Below, one piece after another: positions 1 to 6,851 of a DNA stretch of 41,291 bases. Source of the stretch: Bacteroidales bacterium UBA1176. GTDB taxonomy: Bacteria > Bacteroidota > Bacteroidia > Bacteroidales > WCHB1-69. The position numbers and the translations under genes were made by a program. Below the pieces are notes generated by a model. That model was not told the origin of the DNA. It saw only the letters and a program-made list of their open reading frames with translations, and did no database searches. The stretch is taken from contig DBYW01000050.1 in NCBI GenBank assembly GCA_002311645.1, positions 37,403 through 78,693 on the forward strand, given 5' to 3'. Positions within the stretch are counted from its first letter, which is position 1. Every line of letters starts with the position of its first letter.

Positions 1-510
1 CTGGCCGCGGCCGATGGGGATCATCGCGTCCACAGCCTTGAGGCCTGTCTGCAAGGGCTGTTTGACGGGTTGGCGGTAGATGACGCCGGGGGCCTTGCGT
101 TCAATGGGCATCTCGTGCAGGTCGCCTTCGATGGGGCCTTTGCCATCAATGGGCTCGCCCAGGGTGTTGATGACGCGGCCCAGCAGGCCTTCACCCACGC
201 GGATGGAGGCGATACGTTCCGTGCGCTTGCAGATGTCGCCTTCGTTCAGACTCTTGGCGTCACCCAACAGGACGACACCCACGTTGTCTTCTTCGAGGTT
301 GAGGGCGATGCCTGTGACGGTCTCTCCGCCAGACTTGGACTCGAAGGTCACAAGTTCGCCGGAGCGGGCGTTTTGCAACCCATATACGCGGGCAATGCCG
401 TCGCCCACGAGGAGCACGGTGCCCGTCTCTTCCATCTCGGTGCTCAGGTCCAAGTTCTGCAACTGCTGGCGCAGGATGGAGGTTACTTCGGAGGGTTTAA
501 TTTCTGACAT
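1..510 (-). CDS. atpA: ATP synthase F1 subunit alpha, N-terminal part (cut by window edge)
   Basis: Partial gene: 170 codons from the ATG at 510 down to the window edge. The alpha subunit forms the F1 hexamer with beta and binds non-catalytic nucleotide. The translation begins MSEIKPSEVTSILRQQL and contains the beta-barrel segment (VGDGIARVYGLQNARSGELV), then GRVINTLGEPIDGKGPI, and breaks off at IPIGRGQ, just before the P-loop. It lies 18 bp downstream of atpH on the same strand, so the two are very likely co-transcribed. The start is fixed by the family's usual N-terminus and by this spacing. Identity is not in doubt; nothing can be said about the missing C-terminal two thirds. Confidence 0.97.
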   Translation of the reverse strand, partial: MSEIKPSEVTSILRQQLQNLDLSTEMEETGTVLLVGDGIARVYGLQNARSGELVTFESKSGGETVTGIALNLEEDNVGVVLLGDAKSLNEGDICKRTERIASIRVGEGLLGRVINTLGEPIDGKGPIEGDLHEMPIERKAPGVIYRQPVKQPLQTGLKAVDAMIPIGRGQ

Positions 511-528
511 AGGATTGATATTGGTAAA

Positions 529-1086
529 TTAGAAATTGACTTGGTAGATGTTGTGGGCGAACTCTTGTCTGAGCTTGTTGAGCTTGGTGCTGACAGAGGC
601 GTCGTAGAAATAATCGTCCATCTGGACCATGATGCCGCCGATGATGTTAGGGTTCACCACTTGCTTGATTTGGACAGTGTACTGTGTCTTCTCGGCGAGC
701 AGTGCGCTGATTCTGTTGACAATCTCGTCGCTCAGCGGCATGGCACTGGTCAGCGTGACGGCTTTGATGTGGTGGTGCTCGTTATAGAGTTTGGTGTATT
801 CGTCGCAAATGGCGGCCACCATGGGCTCTCTTTTCTTGAGGATGATGACTTCGAGAAAAGAGAAGGAGACCTCGTGGAGGGATTCCTTGAAAATGTTGGC
901 GAAGATGGCGCGCTTCTTGGAGGGGACGATGACAGGGCTGTCGAGGACTACTTGCAGTTCTCGGTTCTTGCGGAGCGTGTCGCGCACGGTCTGAAGGTCT
1001 TTGTGGACAGTGTCCACTTGGCCTCTTTCTGACGCGAAATCAAATAATGCCTTGGCGTATCGGTTGGCTATTTTCGGGTTTTTCAT
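529..1086 (-). CDS. atpH: ATP synthase F1 subunit delta
   Basis: 185 aa, the usual length for the delta/OSCP subunit that joins F1 to the peripheral stalk. Seen: N-terminal MKNPKIANRYAKALFDFA, the typical 'RYAxALF' opening of the family, and a C-terminal segment with NPNIIGGIMVQMDDYFYDAS, matching the family's 'GGxxxxxxdxxxDxS' signature. It is followed 18 bp later by atpA. Upstream there is no atpF; instead there is a Bacteroidota-type -7 element (1106-1113) and then pyrE in the same direction. So atpHA starts its own transcription unit here, which differs from the usual atpB-E-F-H-A-G order. Identity is secure. Confidence 0.96.
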   Translation of the reverse strand: MKNPKIANRYAKALFDFASERGQVDTVHKDLQTVRDTLRKNRELQVVLDSPVIVPSKKRAIFANIFKESLHEVSFSFLEVIILKKREPMVAAICDEYTKLYNEHHHIKAVTLTSAMPLSDEIVNRISALLAEKTQYTVQIKQVVNPNIIGGIMVQMDDYFYDASVSTKLNKLRQEFAHNIYQVNF

Positions 1087-1105
1087 TGTGGAATTTTAAG
1101 AGCCG

Positions 1106-1113
1106 CAAATATA
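1106..1113 (-). promoter_or_regulatory. -7 element of atpH promoter
   Basis: Read on the minus strand this is TATATTTG, a perfect match to the Bacteroidota -7 consensus TAnnTTTG, 20 bp upstream of the atpH start codon. The -33 element is not clear. Confidence 0.6.
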
Positions 1114-1197
1114 CAAAAATAATTGACAATTGACAGTGGCCGATTTGAGATTCGGTTGTGGCTCTGTCGCTGATGCTTGTTGTTGTGACGGGGCGGT

Positions 1198-1752
1198 TCA
1201 GAACTTGCGGCTGCCGGGCTTGACAAAAGGTTTGCCCTGTTTGCAGAGCGGGCACTCTTCAGGTGTCCAGCTTTGAATGTCGAGTTTGGTGGCGCCGTAG
1301 ACGGGGTAGGGCAGTTCTCCCGTGCTCCGGTTGGCAATGCAGGCGATGCCAAGCACCTCGGCACCGTAGGATTTGAGCACCTCGATGGTCTCGAGGGAGG
1401 ATTTGCCGGTGGTGACCACGTCTTCGGTGATGAGCAGCTTTTGGCCGGGTTTCACCTCGAAGCCGCGGCGCAGCGTCATCACATTGTCCACTCGCTCGGT
1501 GAAGATGGCGGGCACGCCTAACTGGCGCCCCAGCTCGTAGGCCACGATGATGCCGCCCATGGCAGGCCCGACCACCATGTCTATGGGGAGGTCGCGCACT
1601 TGGCGTACGATCTCCGCAATGACACGCTCTGCACGGTCTGGATATTGCAAAAGTTTGGCACATTGACAATAACGGTCGCTGTGCCGACCGGATGAAAGCA
1701 GGAAATGACCTTCCAGCAAGGCTTCTGATTGTTTGAGTTCGTCTATTACCAT
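1198..1752 (-). CDS. pyrE: Orotate phosphoribosyltransferase
   Basis: 184 aa. Transfers phosphoribose from PRPP to orotate, making OMP in pyrimidine biosynthesis; cytoplasmic. Seen: the type-I PRTase PRPP-binding loop LLITEDVVTTGKSSLE around residues 105-120, preceded by the flexible-loop region with TERVDNVMTLRRGF. An N-terminal FLLSSGRHSDRYCQCAK matches the substrate-binding start of this PyrE subfamily. The C-terminus CPLCKQGKPFVKPGSRKF, with a CPLC knuckle, is common in the long-tailed Bacteroidota/Firmicutes form. It is transcribed away from dnaN; its own -7 element lies at 1780-1787. atpH follows downstream after a 111-bp gap. Confidence 0.95.
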   Translation of the reverse strand: MVIDELKQSEALLEGHFLLSSGRHSDRYCQCAKLLQYPDRAERVIAEIVRQVRDLPIDMVVGPAMGGIIVAYELGRQLGVPAIFTERVDNVMTLRRGFEVKPGQKLLITEDVVTTGKSSLETIEVLKSYGAEVLGIACIANRSTGELPYPVYGATKLDIQSWTPEECPLCKQGKPFVKPGSRKF

Positions 1753-1779
1753 GTTATTGTGCTTTAATTTTCATGGCGG

Positions 1780-1787
1780 CAAAAATA
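1780..1787 (-). promoter_or_regulatory. -7 element of pyrE promoter
   Basis: Minus-strand TATTTTTG (TAnnTTTG consensus), 28 bp upstream of the pyrE ATG. It sits back to back with the dnaN promoter. Confidence 0.55.
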
Positions 1788-1835
1788 CAAAAAATGGGCT
1801 GTGTTTTTTATGGTCTTTTGTATCGAAAAAAAAAT

Positions 1836-1843
1836 TATCTTTG
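1836..1843 (+). promoter_or_regulatory. -7 element of dnaN promoter
   Basis: TATCTTTG matches the Bacteroidota -7 consensus and lies 26 bp before the dnaN ATG. A TTTG at 1817-1820 is closer than the usual -33 spacing, so the -33 assignment is uncertain. Confidence 0.6.
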
Positions 1844-1869
1844 CGCTTTAATTTTTAAAATGATAAAAT

Positions 1870-3000
1870 ATGAAATTTATCGTATCAAGTGAAGTCCTGT
1901 ATCGCAATCTGAGCGCCGTCAGCGGCGTGATGAGTTCCAACAACTCCATGCCTATCTTGGACAACGTCCTGATGACCATCAGCGAGAACAAGCTTACCCT
2001 CACGGCTTCCGATTTGGAGACCACGATGACAGCAGTCATCGACTTGGACAACGTGGAAGGGGAAGGCTCTGTGGCTGTGCCCGCCCGCATTTTGGTTGAA
2101 ACGCTCAAGCTGATACCCGCCACCCCCATAGTTTTCGTCATTGACGCGGAAAACAACCTGCTGAAATTCACCGCCGCCAACGGCGAGTACGACGCCCCGT
2201 GCTTCCCTGGCGACGAGTTCCCCAAGATCAATCCCATGGCCGACCCCAAGTCGTTCGATATCGAGGCCGCTGTGCTGCAACGCGCCATCAGCAAGACGCT
2301 GTTCGCCACGGGCAACGACGAGCTACGCCCCAACATGATGGGCGTGCTCTGCGAACTTTCCGAGGACTACGTGACCTTTGTGGCGACGGACGCCCACAAG
2401 CTCGTGCGCTATCGCAACAACAAGGTCAAATCTGCGGAACCGACAACCCTTATTCTCCCCAAGAAGCCCATCACGCATCTGAAGAGCATCCTGTCGGGCG
2501 TCCCGGGCGACGTGCACGTGGAGTATTCGCAGGATACCAATCATATTTGCTTCTCCTTTAGCAATTTCGTGCTGTTTTCTTCTCTCAGAGAGGGCAAGTA
2601 TCCGGCATACGAGTCTGTTATCCCGCAAGAAAACCCCTATTCCTTGGTGGTTTCCCGCGACGAGTTTCTTAAATCCATCCGTCGTGTTGGCATCTACTCC
2701 AACCAGTCCACGTTCCAGGTGCGCATCTCCCTCACGGAGGAAAAGACCCAGCTTACCGCCGAGGATATGGACTACTCCAACAAGGCTGCCGAGGAGATCT
2801 CGGGCGTCTATTCTGGCGATCCCATGGACATCGGCTTCAATTCCCGTTTTTTGCGTGAGATGCTGGAGAACATGGATTCCGAGCAGATCCGCATCGAGAT
2901 GTCCAAGCCCAACCGTGCCGCGCTCATCCTGCCGGAACAGGAGTTTGATGAGAATGAGTCTCTGCTGATGCTCATCATGCCGGTGATGCTCAACTACTAA
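1870..3000 (+). CDS. dnaN: DNA polymerase III subunit beta (sliding clamp)
   Basis: 376 aa, full length. A homodimeric ring that tethers replicative polymerase to DNA. Seen: N-terminus MKFIVSSEVLYRNLSAVSGV; the domain-1 segment NNSMPILDNVLM; the mid-protein TGNDELRPNMMGVLCEL, which corresponds to the E. coli 'ATANQDVRYYLNGM' region; and the closing LLMLIMPVMLNY, the clamp's typical end (E. coli 'YVVMPMRL'). It is divergent from pyrE and has its own -7 element. RNase P RNA starts only 7 bp after the stop codon with no separate promoter visible, so read-through from dnaN is likely. No dnaA is present in the window. Confidence 0.97.
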   Translation: MKFIVSSEVLYRNLSAVSGVMSSNNSMPILDNVLMTISENKLTLTASDLETTMTAVIDLDNVEGEGSVAVPARILVETLKLIPATPIVFVIDAENNLLKFTAANGEYDAPCFPGDEFPKINPMADPKSFDIEAAVLQRAISKTLFATGNDELRPNMMGVLCELSEDYVTFVATDAHKLVRYRNNKVKSAEPTTLILPKKPITHLKSILSGVPGDVHVEYSQDTNHICFSFSNFVLFSSLREGKYPAYESVIPQENPYSLVVSRDEFLKSIRRVGIYSNQSTFQVRISLTEEKTQLTAEDMDYSNKAAEEISGVYSGDPMDIGFNSRFLREMLENMDSEQIRIEMSKPNRAALILPEQEFDENESLLMLIMPVMLNY

Positions 3001-3007
3001 CCTTTTG

Positions 3008-3345
3008 TTTTGGGGACAGGGTTGCCGCTGCCGCCTTGCGCGGGAGAGGAAAGTCCGGGCAACACAGAGCGCCATACTTCCTAACGGGAAGGCATCCTTC
3101 GGGATGACAGAAAGTGCCACAGAAAAGATACCGCCCGCAAGGGTAAGGGTGAAAACGCGAGGTAAGAGCTCACGTCGCCGTCAGTGATGCCGGCGGAGGT
3201 AAACCTTATGGGTTGAAAGACCAAATAAACCGAGGCTTGAGGGCTGCTCGTCCGACTCGGAGGGTAGGTTGATAGAGACCTGCGGCGACGCAGGCCCAAG
3301 ATAAATGGCAACATAACACAGAACCCGGCTTATAGGTTCCCAAAA
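3008..3345 (+). ncRNA. rnpB: RNase P RNA (bacterial class A)
   Basis: The catalytic RNA that trims the 5' leader from tRNA precursors. Seen: the universally conserved GAGGAAAGTCCGGGC block at 3046-3060, and the 3' block ACAGAACCCGGCTTA at 3318-3332 that pairs with it to form P4. The ends are set by a 10-bp helix P1: TTTTGGGGAC (3008-3017) pairs with GTTCCCAAAA (3336-3345) with one G-T wobble. About 338 nt, a normal length. It follows dnaN almost directly and is closed by the hairpin terminator at 3350-3378. Confidence 0.95.
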
Positions 3346-3349
3346 TCAT

Positions 3350-3378
3350 ACCGGACGCATACAGCGCCCGGTTTTTTT
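3350..3378 (+). terminator. Intrinsic terminator of rnpB
   Basis: An imperfect GC-rich hairpin, ACCGG/CGC pairing with GCG/CCGGT, is followed directly by seven T residues. It overlaps the yraN stop codon (3377-3379), so it separates the converging transcripts. Confidence 0.8.
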
Positions 3379-3742
3379 ACCACCTCGGCTTGAAGGCGTC
3401 TTCGATGTGCTTGATGCTGCTGATGCCCTCGTCCAAGATGACGGAGACGATGTCAAATCGGACCTCCTTTGTGATATTGGTCTTGCCGATGTAAATGTTC
3501 GCAGCCTTGATGAGGTTGCGCTGCTTGGCAATGCCCACGAACTCCTCGGGCTCCCCAAATGCGTTGCTCTTGCGGGTCTTGACCTCCACAAACACTAACA
3601 TTGTCTCGTTTGTGGCAATGATGTCCACCTCCAAATGGCCTATCTGCCAATTCTGTTCCTGAATGGAATACCCCTTCTGCAAAAGATACTCGGCGGCCAA
3701 CTGTTCGCCTCTCTTCCCCTTTGTCTGTTTCTCTGTTTTCAT
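3377..3742 (-). CDS. yraN: YraN family (UPF0102) predicted endonuclease
   Basis: 121 aa, family length. UPF0102 proteins have a restriction-endonuclease-like fold and are linked to DNA processing, but their substrate is unknown. Seen: N-terminal KGKRGEQLAAEYLLQKGY, then GHLEVDIIATNETMLVFVEVKTRK. This holds the metal-binding D-(x)n-E-V-K pattern, with Asp at about 40 and E-V-K at about 52-54. It converges on rnpB and shares the terminator region. Its promoter must lie in the AT-rich 3743-3914 region. Confidence 0.92.
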   Translation of the reverse strand: MKTEKQTKGKRGEQLAAEYLLQKGYSIQEQNWQIGHLEVDIIATNETMLVFVEVKTRKSNAFGEPEEFVGIAKQRNLIKAANIYIGKTNITKEVRFDIVSVILDEGISSIKHIEDAFKPRW

Positions 3743-3793
3743 TTTTAATAATTAATTGTTAATGTTTATATTTGTTAATAACGTGTCGTTGAT

Positions 3794-3842
3794 ACAATAA
3801 CGCTATAATTGCGTGTATATTACGTGTATATAACGTTATTGT
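3794..3842. repeat. Inverted repeat in AT-rich divergent region
   Basis: ACAATAACG (3794-3802) and CGTTATTGT (3834-3842) are a perfect 9-bp inverted repeat. The spacer holds two copies of CGTGTATAT (3812-3820 and 3823-3831). The whole lies between the divergent yraN and DUF2851 genes. It could be an operator or part of an AT-rich unwinding region; its function is unknown. Confidence 0.5.
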
Positions 3843-3863
3843 TGAAAAAATATTATAATATTA

Positions 3864-3894
3864 TTGTTGTGTTTTAATAAAAATTGTATATTTG
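3864..3894 (+). promoter_or_regulatory. Promoter of DUF2851 gene
   Basis: The -7 element TATATTTG is at 3887-3894, with TTG (3867-3869) about 17 bp upstream as the likely -33. It lies 20 bp before the chosen start at 3915 and overlaps the longer reading frame that opens at 3864, which argues for the later start. Confidence 0.6.
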
Positions 3895-3914
3895 CAAGGT
3901 TAAAAAACAACATT

Positions 3915-5201
3915 ATGACAGAGGATTTTTTACATTATTTATGGCAGAACAGGCTGTTTGATTTTCTGAATGTGCATACCACTTCCGGAGAGCCGTTGCA
4001 TATTTTTGCACCCGGGATGCACAACTTCGATGCAGGTCCCGATTTCCGGCAGGCCGTGGTGCAGATCGGCGACATCAAGTGGGTGGGCGATGTGGAAATC
4101 CATATCCATAGCTCCGACTGGTTCCGCCATAACCATCACAACGATGAAAAATACAAATCGGTGGCCTTGCATGTGGTCTATGAGCACGACATGGAGGTGG
4201 AACGCATTCCGGGCGAGTTTTTCCCGACGCTGGAGCTGAAGTCCTACATTCCAGAAGGCATGTGGACACAGTATCAATATTTGGTGGACTCGTTGGAGTT
4301 GTTGCCCTGTCGCAGCTATCTTCCTGATTTTCGTCCCATACACCTGCGAGCTCTGCTCTCTTCTGTGGCCATGGAGCGTTTCTTGCGCAAGCAGGACGAC
4401 ATCATGGCCATCCATGCCCAATGCCATGCAGACTGGAATGAGACCCTCTTCCGTCAACTTGCGACCAGTTTCGGGTTCAAGACCAATGCGACGGCCTTCG
4501 AGTTGCTGGCGCGAAGCCTCCCGTTCAGGGTGCTTTCGCGCCATACGGACTCGCAACTGCAGGTCAGCGCGCTGGTGTTCGGGCAAGCGGGCCTGCTTGA
4601 TGTGCCGCACATCGACTCCTACTACGACAGCCTCAAGTATGAATATGACTATTTGCGCTACAAGTATCAATTGGAACCGATCGGGCGGCATCACTGGAAC
4701 CAGCTACGCCTCCGTCCCTCCAACTTCCCGTGCCTGCGCTTGTCGCAGCTGGCCGTTCTCCTCTGCCGCACTCCCGACTTGTTGAGTGCACTGCTGGTTC
4801 GCCAGTCCGTGGAGGCTTTCCGCCAGCTGTTCTCCGTGGACGCCGACCCCTATTGGGAACGGCATTTCCATTTCGGCCAAGAGACGATACTGCCCCATGG
4901 CGTCGCGTTGGGGGAGACGGCCGTCGACCTGTTGCTCGTCAATGCTGTGATACCCGTTCTGTTCGCCTACCATCGTTTTTTCGGGAACCAGTCCATGCTG
5001 GAACCGACAGTGGCTCTTTTAGAGCAACTCCCGTTTGAGGACAACAGGGTTACGCGTGTCTTTCGCGACACGCCTTTCCCGAACAAGACGGCACTTGATT
5101 CCCAGGCGTTGATTGAATTGTTGCATCGGTATTGCAAGGAGAAAAGATGTATGGAATGTTCCGTCGGCGAACGCATTGTGCGCGAAATAGGGAACCCGTA
5201 A
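3915..5201 (+). CDS. DUF2851 family protein
   Basis: 428 aa; a Bacteroidota-typical family of unknown function. Seen: N-terminal MTEDFLHYLWQNRLFD and APGMHNFDAGPDFRQAVVQIG, followed by WVGDVEIHIHSSDWFRHNHHND, where the acidic and histidine residues suggest a nuclease-like metal site (an inference). The C-terminus carries YCKEKRCMECSVGERI, with two cysteines. The start at 3915 was chosen because family members begin with M-x-E-x-F-L-H-Y and because the promoter lies at 3864-3894. The neighbours do not suggest a pathway. Confidence 0.88.
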   Translation: MTEDFLHYLWQNRLFDFLNVHTTSGEPLHIFAPGMHNFDAGPDFRQAVVQIGDIKWVGDVEIHIHSSDWFRHNHHNDEKYKSVALHVVYEHDMEVERIPGEFFPTLELKSYIPEGMWTQYQYLVDSLELLPCRSYLPDFRPIHLRALLSSVAMERFLRKQDDIMAIHAQCHADWNETLFRQLATSFGFKTNATAFELLARSLPFRVLSRHTDSQLQVSALVFGQAGLLDVPHIDSYYDSLKYEYDYLRYKYQLEPIGRHHWNQLRLRPSNFPCLRLSQLAVLLCRTPDLLSALLVRQSVEAFRQLFSVDADPYWERHFHFGQETILPHGVALGETAVDLLLVNAVIPVLFAYHRFFGNQSMLEPTVALLEQLPFEDNRVTRVFRDTPFPNKTALDSQALIELLHRYCKEKRCMECSVGERIVREIGNP

Positions 5202-5244
5202 AGTTTTTCTCCGGATCAAGTGTGGTGGTCGTGAATAATTTTTG

Positions 5245-5252
5245 TATTTTTG
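5245..5252 (+). promoter_or_regulatory. -7 element before lipoprotein gene
   Basis: TATTTTTG matches TAnnTTTG and ends 25 bp before the ATG at 5278. It lies inside a longer frame that opens at 5242, supporting the 5278 start. Confidence 0.6.
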
Positions 5253-5277
5253 CCCGCTTATTACAATAATGTGTATT

Positions 5278-6174
5278 ATGAAAAAATATTTTTCCTTTAT
5301 CATCTTGGCTGCCTTTTGCGTAGTGGCCTTGTCATCCTGCAAACCCGACGATGAAATCTATAATCGCAAGTGCAAGATCAGCAAAATTTGGTATCTCAGC
5401 AACGTTGGTCCTGCTAATGAGGTGTACACCTACGACAAAAAGCACGTCCTCACCAATATCACGATTGACTCCTTGGAGACGTACGACTTTGCGTATAACA
5501 AGGACAAGACTGTTTCCGAGATTGTCCACAAGGGCAAGGATTATACCGAAAAAATCGAGATGACCTATACAGACCGTTTGGTGGACAAAATTGTATACTC
5601 CGTCAACGACACGACTCGTCAGGAGGTGACGTTCACCCGCGACGAGGAGACCACGCGCATCACGAACATCAACGAGGTGTACGACAAGTCTTTCTATGAC
5701 AGATTCAGCATCCTCAACAAGAGTTCTCTGTATCGGAAATTCATGGGTGACCCGACTCGCGTGGTGGAGATGATCCGCGAAAGCGGTGCCAAGGATCTGG
5801 TGCTGCACTGTGAAAAAACCATCACCTATGATCCGGGCGAGAAGGAAAAATACGAGAACATCGCCTCCATTGTCGAAGTCTATCCCGACCTTCGCCAAGA
5901 GATCACGCGCACTTACCAGTACGATGTGGAGTCTTTCAACCCCTTCTACGGACTGCCGTATGCATACGCCGACTACGCAGGCTATTACCTGAACAACAAG
6001 CTGGTGGAAACAGAGACCATCAAGACTGCCGGCGTTATTTCCAGAGAGATTGTCTATACCTATAATTATACGGGACAACATTACATGAACGACAAGAAAT
6101 TCCCTCGTCAGTTCACGAAGACGTCCAGCGAGAACAACATCCCGCGTAATACCTATATCCTCTACGCCCAATAA
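5278..6174 (+). CDS. Predicted lipoprotein, unknown function
   Basis: 298 aa. Seen: signal peptide MKKYFSFIILAAFCVVAL followed by the lipobox LSSC, so it is probably lipidated on Cys about 20 and exported to the envelope. The mature part is rich in short beta-like stretches with Tyr/Asp/Thr (for example TYDKKHVLTNITIDSLETYD and repeated 'tYtY' edges). This resembles the DUF4595/YD-repeat-like beta domains common in Bacteroidota lipoproteins, but I do not recognise a specific family. The start at 5278 gives the signal peptide directly. psd follows 11 bp downstream, so co-transcription is possible. Confidence 0.75.
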   Translation: MKKYFSFIILAAFCVVALSSCKPDDEIYNRKCKISKIWYLSNVGPANEVYTYDKKHVLTNITIDSLETYDFAYNKDKTVSEIVHKGKDYTEKIEMTYTDRLVDKIVYSVNDTTRQEVTFTRDEETTRITNINEVYDKSFYDRFSILNKSSLYRKFMGDPTRVVEMIRESGAKDLVLHCEKTITYDPGEKEKYENIASIVEVYPDLRQEITRTYQYDVESFNPFYGLPYAYADYAGYYLNNKLVETETIKTAGVISREIVYTYNYTGQHYMNDKKFPRQFTKTSSENNIPRNTYILYAQ

Positions 6175-6185
6175 AAATCGTTGGC

Positions 6186-6842
6186 ATGAAGTTTCATGAG
6201 GCTGGCAAGGTTAGCATTTTCATCACATTACTATCTGTGGTGTTGCTGACGGTATGCTATTTGCTCTTCTTGGCGAACCTGTGGTGGGTGAACGTGTTGT
6301 TCTTTGTGGCAATGTTGGTCATAGCCTTCATGATTGTACGCTTTTTCCGCGTGCCTTACCGCATTATCAATAAAGTAGACAATGGCGTGCTTGCTCCCGC
6401 TGACGGTACCGTGCTGCACATCGGACCGGCCTTCGAACATGAATATTTCAAGGACGAGCGGTTGAAAATCTCCATTTTCATGTCCGTACACAATGTCCAT
6501 GTCAACAGCTATCCCATCGACGGCACGGTGGAATATGTCGCCTACCACCCCGGCAAGTATTTGGTGGCCAAGCTGCCCAAGTCCTCGGTTGACAACGAGC
6601 ACAACACCATCGTGGTTGCCAAGGACGATCATGACCGGGTTCTTTTCCGTCAAATTGCAGGCTTTGTGGCGCGCCGCATCATCAGTTACCCCCAGAAGGG
6701 CGACCAGGTGATTCAGGGCGAAGAGGTGGGTATGATCAAGTTCGGCTCCCGCGTCGACGTGTTCCTGCCCCTCGATGTCCAGGTGGCCGTGCGTGTAGGT
6801 GACAAAGTGGTCTCCAAGAAAACTGTGCTCGCCTACTTTTAA
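6186..6842 (+). CDS. psd: Phosphatidylserine decarboxylase family protein
   Basis: 218 aa, the short membrane-anchored form. Decarboxylates phosphatidylserine to phosphatidylethanolamine. Seen: two hydrophobic segments near the N-terminus (about residues 9-50); FRVPYR and LAPADGTVLHIG, the family's conserved 'aPADG' motif; FMSVHNVHVNSYPIDG; and the self-cleavage region MIKFGSRVDVFLP, where the Ser of G-S-R should become the pyruvoyl group of the alpha chain. The following glycosyltransferase gene starts 9 bp later, and the pair is commonly adjacent in Bacteroidota, suggesting an envelope-biogenesis operon. Confidence 0.93.
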   Translation: MKFHEAGKVSIFITLLSVVLLTVCYLLFLANLWWVNVLFFVAMLVIAFMIVRFFRVPYRIINKVDNGVLAPADGTVLHIGPAFEHEYFKDERLKISIFMSVHNVHVNSYPIDGTVEYVAYHPGKYLVAKLPKSSVDNEHNTIVVAKDDHDRVLFRQIAGFVARRIISYPQKGDQVIQGEEVGMIKFGSRVDVFLPLDVQVAVRVGDKVVSKKTVLAYF

Positions 6843-6851
6843 GCCTATCGC

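Noticed and set aside
2323..3120. A 265-codon minus-strand frame across dnaN and rnpB
   Set aside because: It is antisense to the clear dnaN frame and runs into the RNase P RNA; the long frame comes from GC-rich codon use.
5332..6171. A 279-codon minus-strand frame opposite the lipoprotein gene
   Set aside because: The plus frame has a promoter, signal peptide and lipobox; the minus frame has none and is a codon shadow.
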